The position numbers were made by a program, and so were the translations under genes. From Arthrobacter sp. APC 3897 (GTDB taxonomy: Bacteria > Actinomycetota > Actinomycetes > Actinomycetales > Micrococcaceae): a stretch of 64,000 nucleotides of DNA. The stretch covers positions 1 to 64,000 of the forward strand of contig NZ_JASDDG010000013.1 of NCBI RefSeq assembly GCF_030407495.1, written 5' to 3'. The notes under the pieces are model-generated. The model made no database searches and was not told the DNA's origin. It was given only the letters and a program-made list of their open reading frames with translations. Positions 57,187 through 64,000 of the stretch are shown piece after piece; position 1 is the stretch's first letter, and each line of letters starts with the position of its first letter.

Positions 57187-58569
57187 ATGCTTATCGAACG
57201 AATTTATGATGAAGACCTGGCCCAGGCCAGCTACCTGATCGGCTGCCAGGCCAAGGGCGAGGCAATCGTCGTCGACGCCCGCCGGGACATCTCCGGCTAT
57301 CTGGCTCTCGCCGCCGCCAACGGCATGAAGATCGTGGCTGTTACCGAAACCCACATCCACGCCGACTTCCTTTCCGGCACCCGGGAACTGGCCGCGGCCA
57401 CCGGTGCCGCCATCTACGTTTCGGGCGAAGGCGGACCGGACTGGCAGTATGACTTCGACGGCGAACGCCTGCATGACCTGGACACCGTCAAGCTCGGCAA
57501 CATCACCGTCCAGGCACTGCACACCCCCGGGCACACCCCGGAGCATCTGTCCTTCCTCATCACGGACGGCGCGTTCAGTGACTCACCCGGATACCTGCTC
57601 TCGGGCGACTTCATCTTCTCCGGCGACCTCGGCCGCCCCGACCTGCTGGATGAAGCCGCCGGCGGCGTCGACACCCGTTTTGCCGGTGCCAAGCAGCTGT
57701 TCGCCAGCCTGCGGGACAAGTTCCTGACCCTGCCCGATTACGTCCAGGTACACCCGGGCCACGGTGCCGGCAGCGCCTGCGGCAAGGCGCTGGGCGCCAT
57801 CCCGTCCTCCACCGTCGGCTACGAACGCCGCTACGCCTGGTGGGGACCGTACCTCGAGAACAATGACGAGCAGGGGTTCATCGACGAACTGCTCGACGGA
57901 CAGCCCGACGCCCACGCCTACTTCGGCCGCATGAAGCGCGAAAACCGCCAGGGCCCGGCTGTCATGGGCGAGCGTGCACCGCTGCAGGAGCTGGCCGCTG
58001 ACGACGTTGTCCGCGACCTCGCCGCGGACCGTGCAATCTTCGTGGACACCCGCCCCAACGCCCGGGTCCATGAAGGCACCGTTGCCGGCGCACTGAACAT
58101 CCCCGCCGGAAAATCCGTTGCCAGCTTCGGCGCTTGGGTAGTGGATCCGGAAAAGGACCAGAGCCCGCTGGTGCTGCTGGCCGAGGGGCAGGAGCAGGCA
58201 CAGGAAATGTGGGACCACCTGGTCCGCGTGGGCATTGACAACGTCGCCGGCTATGTCACGAGCATCGACGGGCTGCCGGCGTTCACCCCGCCGCTGATCC
58301 AGCCGTCCGAACTGCCGGACTTCGACGCCGCAATGGTGCTTGATGTCCGCAACCGCACCGAGCACTCGGCCGGGCACATTCCCGGTTCATACCAGCTCAG
58401 CGGCGGCCGCGTGCTGTGGCACCTGGATGAACTTCCGGAGAACGGCACCATTGTGACCTACTGCCAGAGCGGCGTGCGGAACTCCGTGGCAGCCAGCGGG
58501 CTGCGCCGTGCCGGGTACGACGTCGTCGAACTGGACGGCAGTTACGCCGCCTGGGCGGCACAACAGTAA
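57187..58569 (+). CDS. Persulfide dioxygenase-rhodanese fusion (ETHE1/Blh/CstB-like)
   Basis: A 460-residue protein. The N-terminal MBL-fold domain has ETHIHADFLSG (H56, H58, D60) and later LHTPGHTPEHLSFL and VHPGHGAGSACGK, the mononuclear-iron pattern of ETHE1-like persulfide dioxygenases, which oxidise glutathione- or CoA-type persulfides to sulfite. Two rhodanese domains follow. The first (FVDTRPNARVHEGTVAGALN) lacks an active cysteine and is a structural pseudo-domain; the second has VTYCQSGVRN with C426. This resembles CstB of S. aureus. AAAGGAG lies 9 nt before the ATG. It probably shares one mRNA with the two upstream genes. Confidence 0.92.
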   Translation: MLIERIYDEDLAQASYLIGCQAKGEAIVVDARRDISGYLALAAANGMKIVAVTETHIHADFLSGTRELAAATGAAIYVSGEGGPDWQYDFDGERLHDLDTVKLGNITVQALHTPGHTPEHLSFLITDGAFSDSPGYLLSGDFIFSGDLGRPDLLDEAAGGVDTRFAGAKQLFASLRDKFLTLPDYVQVHPGHGAGSACGKALGAIPSSTVGYERRYAWWGPYLENNDEQGFIDELLDGQPDAHAYFGRMKRENRQGPAVMGERAPLQELAADDVVRDLAADRAIFVDTRPNARVHEGTVAGALNIPAGKSVASFGAWVVDPEKDQSPLVLLAEGQEQAQEMWDHLVRVGIDNVAGYVTSIDGLPAFTPPLIQPSELPDFDAAMVLDVRNRTEHSAGHIPGSYQLSGGRVLWHLDELPENGTIVTYCQSGVRNSVAASGLRRAGYDVVELDGSYAAWAAQQ

Positions 58570-58580
58570 CCAGCGGAGAA

Positions 58581-58622
58581 GAAGCCCCGGTGGCGGCCGG
58601 AACGGGCCGCCGCCGGGGCTTC
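58581..58622. terminator. Hairpin terminator between the sulfur cassette and VIT1 gene
   Basis: An 18-bp stem with one mismatch (58581-58598 with 58605-58622, loop GGAACG) lies between convergent genes. On the minus strand it is followed by a pyrimidine-rich TTCTTCT, so it may work better for the VIT1-type gene. Confidence 0.8.
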
Positions 58623-58661
58623 CTGCGTGCACTGGGTGAAAGACCAGGGAATGCCCGTGGG

Positions 58662-59381
58662 TCAGGCGATCCCGGTGGTTCCCAGCAGGGTGCCCACGAG
58701 ATAGGTGAAGGCCATGGCCAGAGCACCGCCGATGACGAGGCGGATCATGGCACGGCGCCGCGAGCTGCCGCCCACGTGTGCGCTGACCGCGCCTGTGATG
58801 GACAGGGCCACAAGGACCGCAGCGAACGTCACCGGAATTCGTATTTCTGCGGGCAGAAGGAGAATTGCCAGCAGCGGCAGGACGGCCCCCGCGGCAAAAG
58901 CGGCGGCCGACGCGAAGGCCGCATGCCAGGGGTTTACCACTTCCAGTTCATCGATGTTCAGCTCCACCGCAAGGTGTGCTGCCAGTGCGTCGTGCTCGGT
59001 CAGCTCGACGGCAACCCGCCGGGCCGTTTCCGGTGTGAGGCCTTTCTGCTCGTAGAGCCCGGCCAGCTCGAGCAGCTCTCCTTCGGGATCCTCGCGCAGC
59101 TCTTGGCGCTCCTTTTCGATCAGCGCCTGCTGGCTGTCACGCTGGCTGCTGACCGACACATATTCGCCCAGGGCCATCGACACGGAACCGCCAACAACCG
59201 CGGCGGTTCCGGCCACCAGGATGGGAGCCAGGGTATTCGTTACGCCGGCGACACCCACCACCGTTGCCGCCGTTGACACAATTCCGTCATTGGCCCCAAG
59301 GACTGCTGCGCGGAGCCAGTTCAGACGTTCCGCGATGCCGCCGTCATGCGGCTCGGGGCGCTGCTGCGGTGTTTCTTCCAT
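58662..59381 (-). CDS. VIT1/CCC1 family transporter
   Basis: A 239-residue membrane protein of the vacuolar iron transporter family (iron/manganese efflux type). Family signatures are LRAAVLGANDGIVSTAATVVGVA (described in outline, with the GANDGIVS core near residue 29) and SMALGEYVSVSSQRDSQ. A cytoplasmic metal-binding-like helical region rich in Glu (KERQELREDPEGELLELAGLY) joins helices 2 and 3. Five helices are expected. Iron or manganese detoxification is the likely role. No ribosome-binding site stands out. Confidence 0.9.
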   Translation of the reverse strand: MEETPQQRPEPHDGGIAERLNWLRAAVLGANDGIVSTAATVVGVAGVTNTLAPILVAGTAAVVGGSVSMALGEYVSVSSQRDSQQALIEKERQELREDPEGELLELAGLYEQKGLTPETARRVAVELTEHDALAAHLAVELNIDELEVVNPWHAAFASAAAFAAGAVLPLLAILLLPAEIRIPVTFAAVLVALSITGAVSAHVGGSSRRRAMIRLVIGGALAMAFTYLVGTLLGTTGIA

Positions 59382-59562
59382 GCTTGAAGTAAAACACCCG
59401 GCTGGGGCATTGCCTCCGGGAAGCGCGGAAAAGGGCGGCTTTCACCGAAAGAAAGAACCGGCCGGCGCCGAGCATGACTGCGAAAATCTGAAAGTCCCCC
59501 AACTTCGTAAAACGATTTCCGCCATGCCCGGCACCCGGCCGGTGATCCTACGATACATGATT

Positions 59563-59584
59563 GGAACATGTTCCGAACTACACT
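59563..59584 (+). promoter_or_regulatory. Palindromic operator and -10 of the ImmA/7TM/hydrolase/HTH cassette
   Basis: A perfect 12-bp palindrome GGAACATGTTCC (59563-59574) lies 4 nt upstream of a -10-like TACACT (59579-59584), about 35 nt ahead of the ImmA-like start. A repressor bound there would occupy the -35 to -10 spacer. The EspR-like protein at the end of the cassette is one candidate ligand; an unlinked repressor is another. Confidence 0.5.
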
Positions 59585-59618
59585 TTAGCGTGAGGCCCCG
59601 CTGAAAATGAGGAACCCC

Positions 59619-60089
59619 ATGGATAAAGACGTTCGACAAACGGCATCAGACGCGTTTGAGCGCCTTCAGCTGCCGGCCCATGTCACGCTGGAATCCCTGA
59701 TTCGGCACGTCGAGACAATTCGCCGGCGGCCCATTGTCATTGTTCAGAGCGAGAAGCTCACGGGTAAGAAAATCTGCGGGCTCTGGATTCCCCGGGAAAA
59801 TATGGATGTGGTCTATCACTCCGCCACCAAGGGAAAACTTCACCGGCAGCAGCTGATTCTCCACGAGCTCTCGCACATGATCCTCCGCCATGACGAGCGT
59901 GTTGAGGCCTCATGGCAGGGGGTCAGCGTTTTTCGGGAACTTTCGGGTGAAGTGGTGGCCAAGGCACTGGCACGCGGTGACTTCCGCTCCGATCTCGAAG
60001 CAGCGGCGGAACACCTCGCCGATCTCCTGGCCGCGGCCATCCGGGAATCCAGTCACGAAATCTACCGGTATGAGGCGTACTTCGAATGA
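59619..60089 (+). CDS. ImmA/IrrE family zinc metallopeptidase
   Basis: A 156-residue protein with a gluzincin-like active site: HELSHMILRHD gives H82, E83 and H86, and a downstream glutamate in AAAEHLADLLAAAI is positioned as third ligand. ImmA/IrrE proteins (ImmA of ICEBs1, IrrE/PprI of Deinococcus) cleave HTH-type repressors; here the linked EspR-like HTH is the natural candidate substrate. The start at 59619 has GAGGAA 7 nt upstream. Its stop overlaps the next ATG by 4 nt. It begins a four-gene cassette. Confidence 0.85.
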   Translation: MDKDVRQTASDAFERLQLPAHVTLESLIRHVETIRRRPIVIVQSEKLTGKKICGLWIPRENMDVVYHSATKGKLHRQQLILHELSHMILRHDERVEASWQGVSVFRELSGEVVAKALARGDFRSDLEAAAEHLADLLAAAIRESSHEIYRYEAYFE

Positions 60090-61090
60090 ACAACCTGATT
60101 GTTGTGGTTTTCATGTGGCTGCTCGTGCTGACGCTGGCGCTCCGTGCGCGAACCCGTCCGGACAACACGATGCTCAAAGCAGCGATAGTCATAGCTGCGT
60201 CTTTGACCACGAATATTGACGGCCTTTACCTCTGGGCGGCAAACAGGTTGCCGTGGCCCAATGGATTGGACCTGGCGGCCAACGTCCTGCTGATTTTTGG
60301 CGTTTATTACCTCTCGCTGGCCATTGCCCACGGTGCACGCGCCGGTGATTCGACAACCGGCATGCAGGCAATGTGGCTCCGGCGTGCAGCCGTGATCACG
60401 GTTGTCATAATGACGGTGAGCTTTGCCTTTATCGATGATCCCGTTCCGTCATTCTCTTTCATGCTGGATTACGGAAGCCAGCCGTCGGCGGCCCTTTACT
60501 CGGGAATCCAATACCTCTACATCTTGGCGGTAATGGTGGGCACGCTGGTTACCTGTCTTCGAAACGTGCCGCAGATGAGGCGCAGGCGGTTTCGTGTGGG
60601 ATTTCGGATTATTGCCCTGGGATGCATTGCGGGCATTGTCCTGTGCCTCTCGGTGCTTGTTATGGATGCTGGCAACGTGACGGGCAACGAGGAGCTGAGG
60701 CGTGCAGCCGCAACCGTGTATGACGTGTCCAATCCGCTGACGGTGGTGCTGTTGTCTGCCGGACTGGCCGTGGCACCAATCGGCAGGATCCTCAGCGACC
60801 TGGGCGCCCGGAGACAGATCCGGGTGCTGGAGCCGCGGCTCAGAGAGGTGTGGCTCGCTACCGTCGCTCAGACTCCCGCCGTCAGTCTGGTGGGCACCAC
60901 TGCCCAATCCGTCACCGGGGCACAGCGGAACCGCAGGCGGAATACTGCGGATACGATTCACCGCCTGGTCATTGAGATCCATGACTGGATGGACCTCGCC
61001 GAGAACAGCGGGCGTGAGATGTCACCGGCGGACAGAAGCGTGCTGAACCGGGCAGAGGCGCTGTGCCTGAAACACGACAGGCACCTCTGA
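60086..61090 (+). CDS. MAB_1171c-like seven-helix membrane protein (DUF6545-like)
   Basis: A 334-residue protein with seven hydrophobic helices in the first 235 residues and a soluble C-terminal part of about 100. The C-terminal RRRNTADTIHRLVIEIHDWMD resembles the R-x-VIEIRD motif I associate with the MAB_1171c/DUF6545 family of actinobacteria (shown in outline). The seven-helix-plus-cytoplasmic-tail layout looks like a receptor more than a transporter. It overlaps the ImmA gene by 4 nt and the hydrolase gene by 1 nt. The family has no established function; a signal sensor for the protease is my inference. Confidence 0.75.
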   Translation: MNNLIVVVFMWLLVLTLALRARTRPDNTMLKAAIVIAASLTTNIDGLYLWAANRLPWPNGLDLAANVLLIFGVYYLSLAIAHGARAGDSTTGMQAMWLRRAAVITVVIMTVSFAFIDDPVPSFSFMLDYGSQPSAALYSGIQYLYILAVMVGTLVTCLRNVPQMRRRRFRVGFRIIALGCIAGIVLCLSVLVMDAGNVTGNEELRRAAATVYDVSNPLTVVLLSAGLAVAPIGRILSDLGARRQIRVLEPRLREVWLATVAQTPAVSLVGTTAQSVTGAQRNRRRNTADTIHRLVIEIHDWMDLAENSGREMSPADRSVLNRAEALCLKHDRHL

Positions 61091-62244
61091 TGGTGCGGCC
61101 CGCCGCCCGCAGGGTGCTGGCTGCTGCGGCCGCGGCTTTCTGCCTGCCGGCGCTGGCCGGAGCCCTTATCCGCGCAAAGATCACGGACGCGGGCCCCGGC
61201 AAGACGCTGGTCCCGGTCCACGGATACGGGCAGATCGGGAAACGGCAGTACCTCGATTTTGATCCCCGCGGCTTTGCCGCCCATCCCGGACGTCTCAGTA
61301 TGCGCGCAGCATCGGGAGGCGGGATAGTGGTGCTCGGGCCCCCCGCCGTCGGAATCACGGCACGGCGGACCGTGGAGAGCGGCGATCCCGCCGGAATCAT
61401 TCGGGACGGCAAAGGCCGCCTCAGCGGCCACCTGGGCGAGGCCCCGGCGGATTTCGGATTCGTCGCCGAGGACGCAACCATCGGCGGGCGTCCGGCGTGG
61501 ATCATCCCGTCGTCGCAGGACACAGGTGTGTGGGTTATCCATGTTCACGGCTTGGGCAGTTCGCGAAGCCAGTGCCTGCGCGGCGTGGCAGCCTTTGCCG
61601 CCCTCGGCTATACGTCGCTGCTGCCCACATACCGCACATCCCTGGACCTTGGCACGACGCCGGAGCGCAGCCACTTGGGACTCACCGAATGGAAGGACAT
61701 TGAGGCGGCGAGGCGCTACGCAATGGACCGCGGGGCACGGCGGATCCTGTTCGTGGGCTGGTCTCTTGGTGCTTCCATTGTGCTCCGCACCATCGAGCGG
61801 TGCCCGGAGCCGGGCATCGCAGGCGCTCTCCTGGTGTCGCCGGCACTGGACTGGCCGGCCATCATATCGGCTCAGCTGCGGCGTTCAGGCTGTCCCGGGT
61901 TCCTGGCCCGGTGGCTGCCGCACACGGTCAGTCTGGTCCGGCGCCGGGGTGAACCTGTGATTAGGTGGCGTGAAATGCCCGCAACACACATGCATAATCA
62001 TCCAAGTATTCCGTCTATGATTTTTCACGGTACTGAGGATCATTCCGTACCCATCAAGCTGTCCCGGGCATTTGTTTCCCGGCACAGCCAGTCTGTGGGA
62101 TTCGTGGAGTTTGACGGCGCCCACCACACACTGGAGTGGAACTCTGCTCCGCAACTGTGGAATGAATCCGTCCAGGCGTGGTGCCGCACCCTCGGCCTGG
62201 AGACACCTGTTGACTTGATCGAGCCAGTTTCGGAGGCAAAATAA
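61090..62244 (+). CDS. Membrane-anchored or secreted alpha/beta hydrolase
   Basis: A 384-residue alpha/beta-hydrolase. The N-terminal hydrophobic stretch (LAAAAAAFCLPALAGALI, residues 7-24) is a signal or anchor. The serine elbow is FVGWSLGASIV, the acid is in FHGTEDHSVP and the histidine in DGAHHTLEW. HVHGLGSSRSQCLRG supplies the oxyanion-hole region. Such proteins hydrolyse esters, peptides or thioesters; the substrate is unknown. Its membrane or outside location next to a seven-helix protein suggests that it could generate or remove a ligand. ATG overlaps the preceding stop codon. Confidence 0.8.
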   Translation: MVRPAARRVLAAAAAAFCLPALAGALIRAKITDAGPGKTLVPVHGYGQIGKRQYLDFDPRGFAAHPGRLSMRAASGGGIVVLGPPAVGITARRTVESGDPAGIIRDGKGRLSGHLGEAPADFGFVAEDATIGGRPAWIIPSSQDTGVWVIHVHGLGSSRSQCLRGVAAFAALGYTSLLPTYRTSLDLGTTPERSHLGLTEWKDIEAARRYAMDRGARRILFVGWSLGASIVLRTIERCPEPGIAGALLVSPALDWPAIISAQLRRSGCPGFLARWLPHTVSLVRRRGEPVIRWREMPATHMHNHPSIPSMIFHGTEDHSVPIKLSRAFVSRHSQSVGFVEFDGAHHTLEWNSAPQLWNESVQAWCRTLGLETPVDLIEPVSEAK

Positions 62245-62247
62245 ACC

Positions 62248-62679
62248 GTGGCCGCTGAAAGCGCTGTGCAGCGCAACCTGAGGGAATCCCAAATCCTCGC
62301 CCGGAAAATCGACCTGCTGCTGGATGTTGTTCAGACCTCCGAGGGCAAACCTTTTGAGTTTCAGGACGTTCAGACTGCCCTTGCGGAGAAGGGGATCAAG
62401 CTCTCGCGCACCCGCTGGCACCACATGAAGTCCGGGGACGCCACGGTCCGTCAGCCAACGGAGGTGGTTACGGGCCTGGCTGAGTTTTTCCAGGTCAACC
62501 CCTCATACCTGCTGGATGCCGACGGTGAGGTGCCGGAGCGGATCCAGAGTGAGTTGGAACTGCTGGCTGCAATGCGACGGGCGAAGGTTCGCGAATTTGC
62601 TACCCGTACCCTGTCCGAGGTGGACAACGAAACGCTCGATGCCATTGCGGCGCTGCTGGACGACTCGACGAAGTACTGA
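62248..62679 (+). CDS. EspR-like helix-turn-helix DNA-binding protein
   Basis: A 143-residue XRE-type regulator. The HTH covers about residues 30-90 (DVQTALAEKGIKLSRTRWHHMKSG in outline, then TEVVTGLAEFFQVNPSYLLD). A C-terminal helical tail, ELELLAAMRRAKVREFATR and VDNETLDAIAALLDD, matches the dimerisation helices of mycobacterial EspR (Rv3849). A GTG start lies 3 nt after the hydrolase stop, so it is in the same transcript. As in other ImmA-HTH pairs it may be the protease target, and it could bind the palindrome upstream of the cassette. Confidence 0.8.
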   Translation: MAAESAVQRNLRESQILARKIDLLLDVVQTSEGKPFEFQDVQTALAEKGIKLSRTRWHHMKSGDATVRQPTEVVTGLAEFFQVNPSYLLDADGEVPERIQSELELLAAMRRAKVREFATRTLSEVDNETLDAIAALLDDSTKY

Positions 62680-62683
62680 CTGC

Positions 62684-63341
62684 TTAGGTGACCGCCGGCG
62701 CGCGGCGGCTGAGGAATTTCCGGGCGAGGATGAAGATGAGCCCGCCCAGGCAAATATGCGCCAGGACCAGCGCAATCGCGTCCGGAGCATTGAACTGGAC
62801 GTCGACCCCCGAATCGAGCCAGCCTAAGCCTCCGAGTACCACACGCATGACCGTAAGCTGCGCCAAATGGAAGGCGATGGCAACGCCGAGTGCCCCGGCC
62901 ACCGGGACGCGCCGGGCAGCGCAGAGCACCAGTCCAAACAGCCCAATCTGCAGGAAATAGGCCACGGGATCACTGGCCTGCAAGGAGGCCGAACACCACT
63001 GGTGCGGTCATCCGGCGGGACAGGCCCAGATGGGCCGGCGAGGCGCGGTCCAGTTTGCTCAGCAGCAGAAGGACGGCCGGCACCACCAGTACAGTGACCA
63101 GGACGGCCTGCACCAGCGGAACTGCAGCCGCCGCTGGTGCAGGTATGAGCCCGGTCAAGAAGCCGGCGACGGTGATCGCCAGACCGATTCCAGCGCACAG
63201 GACAATCCAACCGAGGACGGCGCGCCCCACGGCGGCAGCGCCGCCGGCAAACCCGGAGCGCACGGCAATTCCGGGCCGTCCGCCGCCCGTTCCGTTCAGC
63301 GCAGTCTCGGTGCTGCCGTTGTTGGGGGAACCCCGGTTCAA
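62684..63341 (-). pseudogene. CPBP-like membrane protein gene, disrupted
   Basis: Two open segments on the minus strand resemble the two ends of one CPBP/Abi family protein. The first (63341 to 62970, TTG start overlapping the formamidase stop) has two to three helices and the LDRASPAHLGLSRRMT segment typical just before the catalytic core, then stops. The second, in another frame (to 62684), has helices like the C-terminal part (ALGVAIAFHLAQLTVMRV and DAIALVLAHICLGGLIFILA). The EExxxR motif and surrounding helices are missing. An internal deletion with frame loss fits; the assignment to CPBP is moderately sure. Confidence 0.55.
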
Positions 63342-64000
63342 CGGTTACTGGCCCGCGGCGCCCCGATTCCCGGATCGATTTGGAACGGCCCCGAGGCCGA
63401 AGGCCGGATGTCGAAGTCAAAGATGGACGTGGGAATGTAGACCGTGGAACAGGAGTTGGGAATGTCCACCACGCCTGAGAGCCTGCCCTCGATCGGTGCC
63501 GCACCAAGCAGCAGATACGCCTGTTCGGGGCTGTAGCCGAACTTTGTCAGGTAATCGATCGCGTGCAGGCAGGCGCGCTGGTAGGACAGATGTGAGTCCA
63601 GGTAGCGCTGCTCGCCGTCGAGCGTTACCGATGTGCCGGAGAAAGCGATCCATTCGCTGAACTGCGGTTCCACGGTGCCGGGCATGAAGATCGCGTTTTC
63701 ATGGACTCCATACGTGTCCATGCCGCCCTTGATGAGATCAACCCGCAGATCGATGAAACCGCCCATCTCAATGGCGCCGCAGAAGGTGATTTCGCCGTCG
63801 CCCTGGGAGAAATGCAGGTCGCCGACGGAGAGGTTGGCGCCGTCCACGAACACCGGATAGAAGATCCGGCTGCCCTTGGAGAGGTTTTTGATGTCCTGGT
63901 TGCCGCCGTTCTCCCGTGGCGGAGCGGTGCGCGCTGCTTCAGCGCCCACGCGCCCCCACTGATCCCGGGGCACCCCGCCGAGCACCGCATGTTCAGCCTC
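63338..64000 (-). CDS. fmdA: Acetamidase/formamidase (FmdA), 3' part
   Basis: The gene runs off the right edge of the window; 220 codons of its C-terminal part are present, reading into the edge with EAEHAVLGGVPRDQWGR. The segments ENGGNQDIKNL, PVFVDGANLSVGDLHFSQGDGEI (in outline) and EMGGFIDLRVDLI are characteristic of formamidase/acetamidase, which hydrolyses formamide or short amides to ammonia and the acid. The conserved DLHFSQGDGE stretch carries the catalytic residues. The downstream CPBP-like remnant overlaps its stop codon, so the two were once coupled. Confidence 0.92.
   Translation of the reverse strand, partial: EAEHAVLGGVPRDQWGRVGAEAARTAPPRENGGNQDIKNLSKGSRIFYPVFVDGANLSVGDLHFSQGDGEITFCGAIEMGGFIDLRVDLIKGGMDTYGVHENAIFMPGTVEPQFSEWIAFSGTSVTLDGEQRYLDSHLSYQRACLHAIDYLTKFGYSPEQAYLLLGAAPIEGRLSGVVDIPNSCSTVYIPTSIFDFDIRPSASGPFQIDPGIGAPRASNR

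Noticed and set aside
61063-61090. Upstream in-frame ATG for the alpha/beta hydrolase
   Set aside because: It would overlap the preceding gene by 28 bp and add polar residues before the signal-like segment; the ATG at 61090 overlaps the stop codon by one base like other junctions of the cassette.

Overview
The window is chromosomal DNA from a high-GC actinobacterium. Gene content and order (menaquinone genes beside narGHJI, a TetR-controlled phenylacetate catabolon, an EspR-like regulator beside an ImmA/IrrE protein and a MAB_1171c-type membrane protein, PhoX, DyP peroxidase) and the protein sequences look most like Arthrobacter or a close relative in Micrococcaceae. This is an inference from family recognition, not a database match. 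Genes are dense on both strands, no gene-free stretch exceeds 300 bases, and I see no rRNA, tRNA, CRISPR array, transposase or phage gene.

Layout. (1) 0-4 kb: small membrane proteins, then menB-menE-menA on the minus strand. (2) 4.2-12.4 kb: narGHJI-narK, a complete respiratory nitrate reductase operon divergent from menB; menaquinol made by the Men enzymes is the expected electron donor for NarI. menC lies 45 kb away at 49.8 kb. (3) 12.7-15.7 kb: a lipoprotein, a histidine phosphatase, NAD(P)HX dehydratase and a CPBP protease. (4) 15.9-38.1 kb: the phenylacetate (PAA) catabolon in four transcription units: thiolase/hydratase/3-hydroxyacyl-CoA dehydrogenase; paaZ; paaI-paaK-paaR; paaABCDE plus an enoyl-CoA hydratase. 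Unrelated genes separate these units (luciferase-like oxidoreductase, DNA ligase LigC, GDSL hydrolase, DedA, oligopeptidase B, a PadR/HAAS pair). The unit heads share an 18-bp palindromic box close to ACTNACCGNNCGGTNAGT, the likely operator of the TetR protein. (5) 38.3-41.6 kb: a copper and haem export group: membrane protein, a broken copC, a PCu(A)C chaperone and a Tat-exported DyP peroxidase. (6) 42-46.4 kb: a divergent Lrp regulator and a 2-oxoacid dehydrogenase E1alpha/E1beta/E2 operon. (7) 46.6-54.8 kb: MBL-fold hydrolase, MFS exporter, PAP2 phosphatase, menC, a frameshifted Clp-N/SRPBCC gene and PhoX. (8) 55.2-58.6 kb: a reactive-sulfur cassette: CstR-like repressor, rhodanese, TauE exporter and an ETHE1-like persulfide dioxygenase-rhodanese fusion. 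(9) 59.6-62.7 kb: a tightly packed four-gene cassette of ImmA/IrrE metalloprotease, seven-helix membrane protein, alpha/beta hydrolase and EspR-like HTH. This is the best candidate for an incompletely described system. (10) The right edge holds a degraded CPBP gene and the 3' part of a formamidase gene.

Regulation. At least eight genes have a TANNNT hexamer 6 or 7 nt before the start codon and no convincing Shine-Dalgarno sequence, suggesting leaderless mRNAs. Large dyads sit at the padR and lrp promoters, and several perfect hairpin terminators are visible. Three genes look broken: copC, the Clp-N/SRPBCC fusion, and the CPBP gene at 62.7-63.3 kb.
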